Origin: Oscillospiraceae bacterium
Lineage (GTDB): Bacteria > Bacillota > Clostridia > Oscillospirales > Oscillospiraceae
Assembly: GCA_902785905.1 (NCBI GenBank)
Contig: CADAAM010000030.1
Span: 1 to 33,110 of the forward strand
Direction of reading: 5' to 3'
Length of the DNA stretch: 33,110 nucleotides
The translations under genes were made by a program, and so were the position numbers. Position 1 is the stretch's first letter, and the number at the start of each line of letters is the position of its first letter. The notes under the pieces are model-generated. The model had not been told where the DNA came from. It worked only from the letters and a program-made list of their open reading frames with translations, and made no database searches. Positions 7,839 through 14,887 of the stretch are shown piece by piece.

Positions 7839-7859
7839 ACATATTATGGTTTACATAAC
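7839..7859. promoter_or_regulatory. 14-nt spaced ACATA pair upstream of fbp
   Basis: ACATATT starts at 7839 and ACATAAC at 7853, the same 14-nt spacing as the array at 4270-4325. The second unit shares GGTTTACATAA with the last unit of that array. A shared DNA-binding regulator is possible but unproven. Confidence 0.35.
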
Positions 7860-7865
7860 CTAGAT

Positions 7866-8144
7866 CCCCCGAGAGGGGAGCATAGCGACGCGCAAGAAAC
7901 GCGCGACGATCAAAGCGCTGCTGTCATGGCCGATCTCCCGCGAGGCCGTGACTGAGAGGGCTTGGCTCCCCCTTCGGGGGAGCTGTCATGGCCGATCTCC
8001 CGCGCGGCCATGACTGAGAGGGTGTACGTCAACGCAAGCCCTCTCCGCCCCAGTGTGCGCACTGGGGCACCTCCCCCGAGGGGGGAGGCAAGCTCTCCGC
8101 CCCAGTGTGCGCACTGGGGCACCTCCCCCGGAGGGGGAGGCAAG
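7866..8144 (+). repeat. composite hairpin repeat, copy C
   Basis: No gene is visible. In order: a degenerate CCCC-GAGA-GGGG segment; the stem GTCATGGCC/GGCCGTGAC (7923-7952, one G-T pair); the hairpin GCTCCCCC-TTC-GGGGGAGC (about 7965-7983); a perfect 10-bp stem GTCATGGCCG/CGGCCATGAC (7985-8014) with loop ATCTCCCG; the stem GAGAGGG (8016-8022) with CCCTCTC (8039-8045); then two 52-bp tandem units (8041-8092, 8093-8144). Each unit carries CCCCAGTG-TGCG-CACTGGGG and CTCCCCC/GGGGGAG hairpins. It lies between the nitroreductase stop and the fbp start, antisense to both genes. Confidence 0.85.
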
Positions 8145-8164
8145 TATTCCTCAGAGCGGGCGCC

Positions 8165-8689
8165 TCACTCCACCCAATAGACCCGTCCGGCCTTGCGCTC
8201 CTTTGCCGGGGGGAGGGAGCCGTCGGGGTATCCGACGATGCAGTGGCCGATGCCCTCGTAATCGCCCTCGATGCCGAGCTCCTTCAAAATTGCCTTCCCC
8301 TCGTCGGAGTCAAACTCCTGGCGGGCGCGGTTGATCCAGCAGCTGCCGAGACCCAGGGCGTGGGCGGCGAGCATCATGTTCCCCATGGCGAGCGCCCCGT
8401 CGTATACATGGTTATAGCTTGATTTGTCAGCCAGCACCAGCAGCACGGCCGGCGCGCCGTAGAAGGGGTCGAAGCCCTCAGCCCAGCCGCCGATTCTGCG
8501 GTTCATCTCCATGAGCCGATCGCGGAGCTTCCTGTCCGTGATCGCTACAATAATGGCCGACTGCAGACCCTTGCCGCTCGGGGCGTAGAGCCCGGCCTCG
8601 ATGATCTGCTCCAGCACCTCCCGCGGCGGCGTCTCCGGCCGGTAGCTCCGGCAGCTCCGGCGGGTCAGAAGCAGCTCCATGTTGTCCAT
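8165..8689 (-). CDS. nitroreductase family protein
   Basis: This 174-residue flavoprotein opens with MELLLTRRSCRSYRPE, the typical nitroreductase start with conserved RRSxRxY, which contacts the FMN phosphate. It continues with LYAPSGKGLQS and ends with GYPDG. Members reduce nitro compounds, quinones or other acceptors with NAD(P)H, and natural substrates are usually unknown. Its ATG shares one base with the stop codon of the upstream PfkB kinase gene (TGATG at 8687-8691), which indicates translational coupling and a shared operon. Its length is normal for the shorter subgroup. Confidence 0.9.
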   Translation of the reverse strand: MDNMELLLTRRSCRSYRPETPPREVLEQIIEAGLYAPSGKGLQSAIIVAITDRKLRDRLMEMNRRIGGWAEGFDPFYGAPAVLLVLADKSSYNHVYDGALAMGNMMLAAHALGLGSCWINRARQEFDSDEGKAILKELGIEGDYEGIGHCIVGYPDGSLPPAKERKAGRVYWVE

Positions 8690-9627
8690 CAGGCATCCTC
8701 CTCCACGTCGATATCCAGCCCGAGCTCACGGGGGCGAAAGCGCGGGCACACATTCTCCGACACCTTGATGACCGATGCGGCCAGCCTTGTGCCGATCTCC
8801 ACGGCCTCGCGCATGGACTTGCGGTAGGTCAGGCCGATGGCCACGCCCGCGCAGAAGGCGTCCCCCGCGCCGGTGGTGTCGCGCACCTTGACATGCTCGG
8901 CGGGGTAGAAGCCCACCTCTCCGCTGCGGCTGGCGTAGACCGCGCCGCGGCTGCCCATCGTGACCACGATGGAGGGGATGTTCGCGCTCTCGAGCCTTGT
9001 GGGCAGATCTGCGCAGAGATCCTCGGGCGTCGATTTGGAGTAGTCGGTTACAAAGAGAATACCTGCCTCGGCCTGGTTGCAGACGAAGCAGTCCATGCGC
9101 TGGAGAAGATCGCGCCGCTCGGTCGCGATGCCCATGTTGGCCACCACGCCGTAGACGGGCTTGCCGTACTTCTCCGCCAGATCCAGCGTTTTCTTGACGA
9201 TGCGCTTGCCCATGTCGACCTCGACGACCACGCTGTCGGCGGCGCTGATGATCTCATCGCCCTTCTCGTCCAGGATGTCCCGGATGCGGTCGAGATCGGG
9301 GCGCTGGGAGATGGAGCCCGCGAGATCGCCCGTCTGGTCGAAGACCGCCAGCCACATCCCCATGCCGTTCGGGACGGCGCGGATATAGTCGGTGTTGACC
9401 TTGTGGCTGCGCAGCTTGCGCAAAACCTCCTCGCCCTGGGCGCTCTCGTCCACAAGGCTGACGAAGGTGGGCCGCAGCTCCACATTCGCGATGTCCTCGG
9501 CGACGTTGCGGCCCACGCCGCCGTGCACAAATTCGACGGAGCCGGCGTTGCGCCCCGTCGGCAGATAGAGATCCTGGGGAAAGCCCTTGATGTCCACGAA
9601 TACCGCGCCGATGACCACGATCGCCAT
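8689..9627 (-). CDS. PfkB-family carbohydrate/nucleoside kinase (PsuK-like)
   Basis: This 312-residue kinase begins MAIVVIGAVFVDIKG, then has GGVGRN at 36-41 and the catalytic signature DTTGAGDAF at 250-258 (base D256). The GGVGRNxA motif is also characteristic of pseudouridine kinases, so a nucleoside such as pseudouridine is a plausible substrate. No psuG partner is in the window and the assignment stays at family level. The frame is open further upstream into a hairpin region, but AAAGGAGG sits 7 nt before the ATG at 9627 and the N-terminus aligns there, so the longer form is rejected. It is the first gene of an operon with the nitroreductase. Confidence 0.9.
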   Translation of the reverse strand: MAIVVIGAVFVDIKGFPQDLYLPTGRNAGSVEFVHGGVGRNVAEDIANVELRPTFVSLVDESAQGEEVLRKLRSHKVNTDYIRAVPNGMGMWLAVFDQTGDLAGSISQRPDLDRIRDILDEKGDEIISAADSVVVEVDMGKRIVKKTLDLAEKYGKPVYGVVANMGIATERRDLLQRMDCFVCNQAEAGILFVTDYSKSTPEDLCADLPTRLESANIPSIVVTMGSRGAVYASRSGEVGFYPAEHVKVRDTTGAGDAFCAGVAIGLTYRKSMREAVEIGTRLAASVIKVSENVCPRFRPRELGLDIDVEEDA

Positions 9628-9672
9628 ACGCGCCCTCCTTTGACAGAGTTGTTTTTTCTCTCTTATGACATA

Positions 9673-9701
9673 ACTATAAAAAGAATGTGAATATTTGTCA
9701 A
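9673..9701 (-). promoter_or_regulatory. near-consensus sigma-A promoter of the PfkB-nitroreductase operon
   Basis: On the minus strand TTGACA (9701-9696) and TATAGT (9678-9673) are separated by 17 nt. The predicted start near 9666 gives a leader of about 40 nt. Confidence 0.82.
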
Positions 9702-9754
9702 TGGGAAACGAAAAGCATTTTCTTTTTTCTGATATTGTGCTACAATTCTTGTCG

Positions 9755-9897
9755 TCGATTGAAAACAATGTTTTCAATCGAGGTACTCGCGCTTGCGTCG
9801 TCGCAAGCTCAATATCTCTCGCCTCCGCCAAGCGTGGCGAAGGCTCGCTCATTTCGCTGCTCCTCCTTTCAAATTCAAAGCATCTGCTTTGAATTTG
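9755..9897. repeat. cluster of unrelated perfect hairpins
   Basis: Intergenic, no gene seen. Hairpins: TCGATTGAAAAC-AAT-GTTTTCAATCGA (9755-9781, 12 bp); GCTTGCG/CGCAAGC (9791-9808); GCCTCCGCCA/TGGCGAAGGC (9821-9844, one mismatch); CAAATTCAAAGCA-TC-TGCTTTGAATTTG (9870-9897, 13 bp). None is followed by a T-tract. The cluster lies upstream of a divergent gene pair, beyond the PfkB promoter. Confidence 0.7.
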
Positions 9898-10050
9898 TGA
9901 GGAAAACGGAAGGCGCGAAGGGGAGCCTTCACGGCGCTTCGGAACCGTGGAAGCGAACTGACGTGAGTTTTGTTTGACGACGGCGCGAGGCCTCGCAGCA
10001 AGCTCGGTTCGTCGCGCGCTTCCCGCGCGTCGCCATACTCGGCTTAAGGT

Positions 10051-10082
10051 GTTTTTGAGGCGGCAAAGCTGCCTCAAAAACG
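10051..10082. repeat. 32-nt hairpin repeat, copy 1
   Basis: GTTTTTGAGGCGGC and GCTGCCTCAAAAAC form a 14-bp stem (one G-T pair) with a short AAA loop region. The same 32 nt occur without change at 19300-19331. It lies between the PfkB promoter region and galM. The rest of 9898-10141 holds only short inverted repeats such as ATTCCCC-ACG-GGGGAAT near 10090. Confidence 0.75.
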
Positions 10083-10141
10083 ATTCGAAATTCCCCACGG
10101 GGGAATACCATAACTGGTTAAATCAAAAGGAGGCTGTGTCC

Positions 10142-11179
10142 ATGTCCGTCAACATTCGTCCCTTTGGCTTCACCCGCGAGGGGGAGGAGGTCAAGGCCTA
10201 TACCATCACCAATGAGATCGGCGCGTCCTGCACCCTGCTCGACTACGGCGCGACGATCCGGGCTCTCTGCGTCCCGAATAAGGACGGGGGCCTGACCGAC
10301 GTCGTTCTCGGCTACGACAGCGTGGCGGAGTACGAAAACGCGAATTGCTTCCTCGGCGCGACCATCGGCCGCTTTGCCAACCGCCTCGGCGGCGCGAAGT
10401 TTGAGCTCGGCGGAAAAGAGTATATCCTCGCCAAAAACGACGGGGACAACTGCCTCCACGGCGGCCTGCGCGGCTTTGACCGCCGCGTCTGGCAGGCGGA
10501 GATCACGGACGACTGTGCCGTGCGCTTCTCCCGTCTCAGCCCCGACGGGGAGGAAAACTTCCCCGGCAATCTCAGCGTCTCCGTCACCTTCCGCCTCACA
10601 CGCGAGGACTGCGGACTTATCATCGGCTACAAGGCCGAGGGCGACGCCGACACCATCGTGAACCTCACCAACCACAGCTACTTCGATCTCTCCGGCTGCG
10701 GCAAGGCCATGGAGCAGACCCTCTGGATCAACGCCGACCGCTATCTCGAGCTCGGCGCGGGTACGCTTCCGAGCGGCAAGATCGCCCCCGCCGCCGGCAC
10801 GCCCTTCGACTTCACGCTGCCGAAGCCCGTCGGGCGGGACATCGAAGCCGACAACGAGCAGCTTCGCCTCGGCTGCGGCTACGACCACAACTTCTGCCTC
10901 AATAACCCCGCCGACGCGGCCCAGCTCTCGAGCGCCGAGACCGGCATCCTCATGTATGTCTCCACCACCATGCCCGGCGTGCAGTTTTACAGCGGCAACT
11001 TCCTGGATGAGCACCCCGGCAAGGACGGCAGGATGATCCATCGCCGCGGCGCGGTCTGCCTCGAGACCCAGCTCTGGCCAGACGCGATGAACCACTGGGG
11101 CTTCCCGTGCGCGATCCTCAGAAAAGGGGAGAAGCTGGAGAGCGAGACGAGCTATTTCTTCTCCGTAAAGCGAGATTAA
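10142..11179 (+). CDS. galM: aldose 1-epimerase (mutarotase)
   Basis: This 345-residue protein matches GalM along its length. It interconverts alpha and beta anomers of sugars such as galactose, feeding the Leloir pathway. Visible active-site elements are LHGGLRGFD (H106), TNHSYFDLSG with catalytic acid H178, GYDHNF (D248), and the catalytic base E308 in CLETQLWPDAMNH. The open frame extends upstream through the hairpin region, but AAAAGGAGG lies 8 nt before the ATG at 10142, and MSVNIRPFGF is the expected N-terminus. No other galactose genes are near. It is followed by repeat copy D. Confidence 0.94.
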   Translation: MSVNIRPFGFTREGEEVKAYTITNEIGASCTLLDYGATIRALCVPNKDGGLTDVVLGYDSVAEYENANCFLGATIGRFANRLGGAKFELGGKEYILAKNDGDNCLHGGLRGFDRRVWQAEITDDCAVRFSRLSPDGEENFPGNLSVSVTFRLTREDCGLIIGYKAEGDADTIVNLTNHSYFDLSGCGKAMEQTLWINADRYLELGAGTLPSGKIAPAAGTPFDFTLPKPVGRDIEADNEQLRLGCGYDHNFCLNNPADAAQLSSAETGILMYVSTTMPGVQFYSGNFLDEHPGKDGRMIHRRGAVCLETQLWPDAMNHWGFPCAILRKGEKLESETSYFFSVKRD

Positions 11180-11194
11180 GCGCGTTCCCCGTTG

Positions 11195-11381
11195 GGCTTG
11201 GCTCCCCCTCTGGGGGAGCTGTCACAATGCGTCTCCCACAAGCATTGTGACTGAGAGGGTGTACGTCGCTGCAGACCCTCTCCGCCCCAGTGTGAGCACT
11301 GGGGCACCTCCCCCGGAGGGGGAGGCAAGCTCTCCGCCCCAGTGTGCGCACTGGGGCACCTCCCCCGGAGGGGGAGGCAAG
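11195..11381 (+). repeat. composite hairpin repeat, copy D
   Basis: In order: GCTCCCCC-TCT-GGGGGAGC (11201-11219); a 10-bp stem GTCACAATGC/GCATTGTGAC (11221-11230 with 11242-11251) whose loop keeps TCTCCC; GAGAGGGT/ACCCTCTC (11253-11260 with 11275-11282); and two 52-bp tandem units (11278-11329, 11330-11381) carrying CCCCAGTG/CACTGGGG and CTCCCCC/GGGGGAG hairpins. Compared with copy C, six neighbouring pairs of the second stem differ and all remain paired. It lies between galM and the clostripain-like gene in their orientation. Confidence 0.88.
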
Positions 11382-11422
11382 TTGATGCATTACACATAGA
11401 ACCAACAAAAGAGGGGTACATT

Positions 11423-14134
11423 ATGGACAACAGACCTCACAGCAGAGACAAACGGGTCGGCTCCGGCTCCGTCAGCGCCGAAAAGGGGAGACGGGTCGGC
11501 ACCGGCGGCCCCGTGGGCGGCGGACAGGGCGGCGGCTCCTTCCCCGGCGGTCCCCGCAGAAGCGGCGGCTCGAGAGGGCCCGGACGCGCGGGCGGCGGCA
11601 TCGGCGTCGTCGGCCTCATTCTGATCGTGCTCTATACCTTCCTGCGCGGCGGCTCCGGCGACGTGCAGACCACCCCGGTCTCCACGCCGAAACCCACGGC
11701 CTACGTCACCGCCGCGCCCAGCCACACGCTCACTCCCCAGCAGGAGGGCCTTGAATCCATCGACGACGCGAACATGCTCTTCTCCTCCGACGGCTACGGC
11801 GACATGTCGGAGCTGATCGGCTCCCTCTTCGGCTACGGAGAGAGCTATTCGGGCACGAACCCGACGGGCGGAAGCTCGACCGGCGGCGGGCTTCTGCAGG
11901 ATCTGCCCGGCGTCCAGTCCACACCGAAGCCCACGGCCGCGCCCAAACCGACGGCGACGCCCAAACCGACGGCCACGCCCAAGCCCGCCAATACGCCGAA
12001 GCCGACGGCGGCCGCGCCCCTCGCCGATGTGCGCGGCAAGCGCGTCACGCCCAAGGGTGGCGGTAAGGACACAGTCACGGTGATGGTCTACATGTGCGGC
12101 ACGGACCTCGAATCCAAGTACGGCATGGGCACCTCGGACCTGACGGAGATGACCAAGGCCAAACTCTCCGACAAGGTCAATGTGATCGTGGAGACCGGCG
12201 GCTGCAAGAGCTGGAAAAACAGCGTGGTCTCCAGTACCAATAATCAGGTCTACCGCGTGCGGGACGGCGGGCTCGAGCGCCTTGAGTCAAACTTCGGCAA
12301 AGCCGCCATGACCGACCCCGCCAACCTCACGAAGTTCATCCAGTACTGCGCGAAAAACTACCCCGCCAACCGCAATATCCTCATCCTCTGGGACCACGGC
12401 GGCGGCTCCATCAGCGGCTACGGCTACGATGAAAAGACAGGCGGCCGCGCGTCCATGACCCTGCCGCAGCTTGACAAGGCCCTGGACGACGCAAACGTCG
12501 TCTTCGACTGGATCGGCTACGACGCCTGCCTCATGTCCACGCTCGAGACGGCCCTCGTCTCCGCCAAGTACGCCGACTACCTCATCGCCTCCGAGGAGGT
12601 CGAGCCCGGCACCGGCTGGTACTACACCGACTGGCTCAACGCCGTCTCGAAGAACACCTCCGTCTCCACCGAGAGCCTCGGCAAGACCATCATCGACAGC
12701 TATGTCACCGCCTGCCGCCAGCGCTCCTACAACGCCCAGGTGACCCTTGCCCTGACCGACCTCGCGGAGCTCCAGGGCAGGATTCCTGCCGCCTTCCGGG
12801 ATTTCTCGGTCTCGACCAACGACCTCATCACCTCAGACGGCTACCGCCAGGTCTCCAACGCCCGCGCCGGGGCGCGGCAGTTTGCCCAGTCCACCCGCAT
12901 CAACCAGGTGGACCTCGCGGACCTCGCCCTGCGCATCGGCTCGCAGGAGGGGCAGACGCTCGCCCGGACCATCCAGGACTGCGTCAAGTATAACGGCACC
13001 ACCATCACCAAGTGCTACGGCCTGAGCATCTATTTCCCCTACGAGACCATGAGCTCCGTGTCCTCGGCCATCAACACCTATGACAGCCTCGGCCTCGATT
13101 CCGAGTACGCCAAGGTCATCAAGAGCTTTGCAAGCCTCGAGTACGGCGGACAGCTCGGCGGCGCCGCCTCTCAGGGCAGCTATAACAGCTACGGCGGCTG
13201 GGACAGCCTCTTCGGAAGCACAGGCGGCTCGTCCTCCTCGGGCTACGGCGGACTGCTGGACGTGCTGCTGGGCGGTTACGGCGGTTCCGGCAGCTCAAGC
13301 TACGGCAGCTCCCCCTACGGCAGCACCTCGCCCTCGGGCTCTCTCTCCGGCAGCTACACCAACAGCTACGGCCAGCAGAGCGCGGGCTACAGCATCGACG
13401 CCTCCGACCTTCTCGGCCTGCTCTCGGCCTTCTCCGGCAGGAGCCTGCCCGCGGACCGCGCCTGGCTCGACGCCGACCTGATCGCAGGCTCCGCCGACAA
13501 GCTCGCAGACAATTTCCTCGATCCCGGCCGCATCACGGTGAGCTACAAAAACGGCAGGCCCGTCCTCTCCCTCACGGACGAGGAGTGGGGTCTTGTCCAG
13601 ACCGTGGAGCTCAACCTCTTCGCGGACGACGGGGAGGGCTACCTCGACCTCGGCCTCGACAACGTCTTCGAGTTTGACGGGGACGATCTCCTGCTCGAGA
13701 CAGACCGCACCTGGCTGACGCTCGACGGGCAGTTGGTTGCCTACTATCTGGTCTCCGACTCCCAGAACCCGGACGGGAGCTGGACCACCGTCGGCCGCAT
13801 CCCGGCGCTTCTCAACGGCGAGCTTGTCAACCTCCAGGTGATCTTTGACGACGAAAACCCCTACGGCAAAGTCACCGGGGCCTATCCCTTCTATGAAAAC
13901 GGCGAGACCGAGACCGCCCCGAAGGGCCTCGTCCCGCTCGAGCGCGGCGATAAGCTCGAGTTTGTCTGCGACTTCTACGCCTATGACGGCAGCTATCAGA
14001 GCAGCTGCACCCTCGGCAGCGCCCTCACCGTACAGGGCGAGCCGACGCTTGAAAACCTCAGGCTCAACAACAGCGTGATCCCGAGCTACCGCATCACCGA
14101 CATCTACGGCAACAGCTACTGGCTGCGGTTTTGA
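11423..14134 (+). CDS. membrane-anchored clostripain-family (C11) cysteine peptidase
   Basis: This 903-residue protein starts at the ATG after GAGGGG. It has a Gly/Arg/Ser-rich cytoplasmic N-terminus (1-57), one membrane segment (about 59-75), and a linker with TPKPTA-type repeats (about 165-196). A C11 peptidase domain runs from about 215 to 570. Catalytic residues are H325 in LWDHGGG and C369 in GYDACLMS, as in clostripain, which cuts after basic residues. A Gly/Ser/Tyr low-complexity stretch (about 575-660) precedes a C-terminal region of about 240 residues of unknown role, probably beta-rich. The topology places the catalytic domain outside the cell. Homologous proteins are common in gut clostridia and their targets are mostly unknown. 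An in-frame upstream extension runs through repeat copy D and is rejected. Confidence 0.92.
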   Translation: MDNRPHSRDKRVGSGSVSAEKGRRVGTGGPVGGGQGGGSFPGGPRRSGGSRGPGRAGGGIGVVGLILIVLYTFLRGGSGDVQTTPVSTPKPTAYVTAAPSHTLTPQQEGLESIDDANMLFSSDGYGDMSELIGSLFGYGESYSGTNPTGGSSTGGGLLQDLPGVQSTPKPTAAPKPTATPKPTATPKPANTPKPTAAAPLADVRGKRVTPKGGGKDTVTVMVYMCGTDLESKYGMGTSDLTEMTKAKLSDKVNVIVETGGCKSWKNSVVSSTNNQVYRVRDGGLERLESNFGKAAMTDPANLTKFIQYCAKNYPANRNILILWDHGGGSISGYGYDEKTGGRASMTLPQLDKALDDANVVFDWIGYDACLMSTLETALVSAKYADYLIASEEVEPGTGWYYTDWLNAVSKNTSVSTESLGKTIIDSYVTACRQRSYNAQVTLALTDLAELQGRIPAAFRDFSVSTNDLITSDGYRQVSNARAGARQFAQSTRINQVDLADLALRIGSQEGQTLARTIQDCVKYNGTTITKCYGLSIYFPYETMSSVSSAINTYDSLGLDSEYAKVIKSFASLEYGGQLGGAASQGSYNSYGGWDSLFGSTGGSSSSGYGGLLDVLLGGYGGSGSSSYGSSPYGSTSPSGSLSGSYTNSYGQQSAGYSIDASDLLGLLSAFSGRSLPADRAWLDADLIAGSADKLADNFLDPGRITVSYKNGRPVLSLTDEEWGLVQTVELNLFADDGEGYLDLGLDNVFEFDGDDLLLETDRTWLTLDGQLVAYYLVSDSQNPDGSWTTVGRIPALLNGELVNLQVIFDDENPYGKVTGAYPFYENGETETAPKGLVPLERGDKLEFVCDFYAYDGSYQSSCTLGSALTVQGEPTLENLRLNNSVIPSYRITDIYGNSYWLRF

Positions 14135-14214
14135 CACTTATGTAAACCATATTTGCGCTCCGCAGGGGCAGCATTTCTAAATGATGTAAACTACCAACAG
14201 GAGGTAAAAATACC

Positions 14215-14658
14215 ATGGGAATTCTTTCTACTCTGATCAAAACCGGCCTTGTCGCCGGGGCGAGCATCACCGCCTACCAGGCGATGACGGTCTCGAAGGA
14301 TGAGGAGACCGGCAAGATCAAAACCGGCGACTTTGTGCGCAACTTCAAGGACCTCGCGGTCATGAACTCCCGCATGGTCGTCGACACGGTCAAGAGCAAG
14401 GTCGGCGGCGGAGCGGGGGAGTACCGCTACTCCGACAAGGGTGAGAACGGCTATACCTACCCCGACGCGGACGCGCCCGACAAGGTGACCGAGGTCTTCG
14501 AGACCATGAAGGAGAAGGCCCCCGAGGTCATCGACAAGGTGCAGGACTTTGTGGAGGATCTGCGTGAGAACGCCCCCGAGTACAGGGCGAAGGCCCAGGA
14601 CTTCGTCGAGGACGTGAAGGAGGCCGCGAAAAAGGCTCTCGAGAAGGACGACAAGTAA
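14215..14658 (+). CDS. small helical protein of unknown function (YtxH/apolipoprotein-like)
   Basis: This 147-residue protein starts after an ideal AGGAGG. Residues 1-22 are moderately hydrophobic (GILSTLIKTGLVAGASITAY). The C-terminal 55 residues are charged amphipathic helix with internal repeats: QDFVEDLRENAPEY and QDFVEDVKEAAKK, preceded by PEVIDKV. This resembles YtxH or late-embryogenesis/apolipoprotein-like stress proteins, but no family can be named with certainty. It sits 80 nt downstream of the clostripain-like gene and is followed by a terminator. Confidence 0.75.
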   Translation: MGILSTLIKTGLVAGASITAYQAMTVSKDEETGKIKTGDFVRNFKDLAVMNSRMVVDTVKSKVGGGAGEYRYSDKGENGYTYPDADAPDKVTEVFETMKEKAPEVIDKVQDFVEDLRENAPEYRAKAQDFVEDVKEAAKKALEKDDK

Positions 14659-14677
14659 AACAGATCAGATTCTTGAT

Positions 14678-14709
14678 GCGCTCCGCTATAAAAAGCGGGG
14701 CGCTTATTC
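14678..14709 (+). terminator. rho-independent terminator
   Basis: GCGCTCCGCT pairs with AGCGGGGCGC (one G-T pair) and is followed by TTATTC and then TTT. It lies 20 nt after the stop of the small helical protein. Confidence 0.75.
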
Positions 14710-14710
14710 T

Positions 14711-14740
14711 TTGCCGACCGCGTTTTTTTATCGATATAAT
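14711..14740 (+). promoter_or_regulatory. candidate sigma-A promoter of the polysaccharide gene pair
   Basis: TTGCCG (14711-14716) and a perfect TATAAT (14735-14740) are 18 nt apart. The leader would be about 140 nt and contains GC-rich inverted repeats near 14815-14850. Confidence 0.5.
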
Positions 14741-14887
14741 ATTGATTAATTCCCGCTTATGTGGTATTTTATAAAAGATATTCTGCCTTTTTGATACTAC
14801 GCACAGCGGACGCCGAGGGCGGGGGATCCCCGCGCGCGGCGGCGTACCCGGCGGCCGGAGCTGTGCCGGACAGGTGGCATAAGAGAT

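Noticed and set aside
8041..8144. Tandem repeats considered as a CRISPR array
   Set aside because: There are only two units, adjacent without unique spacers, and made of hairpins; no cas genes are present.
9628..10098. N-terminal extension of the PfkB kinase into the hairpin region
   Set aside because: A strong ribosome site and the family N-terminus lie at 9627, and the promoter at 9673-9701 lies inside the extension.
9974..10141. N-terminal extension of galM
   Set aside because: It translates hairpin repeats, and AGGAGG directly precedes the ATG at 10142.
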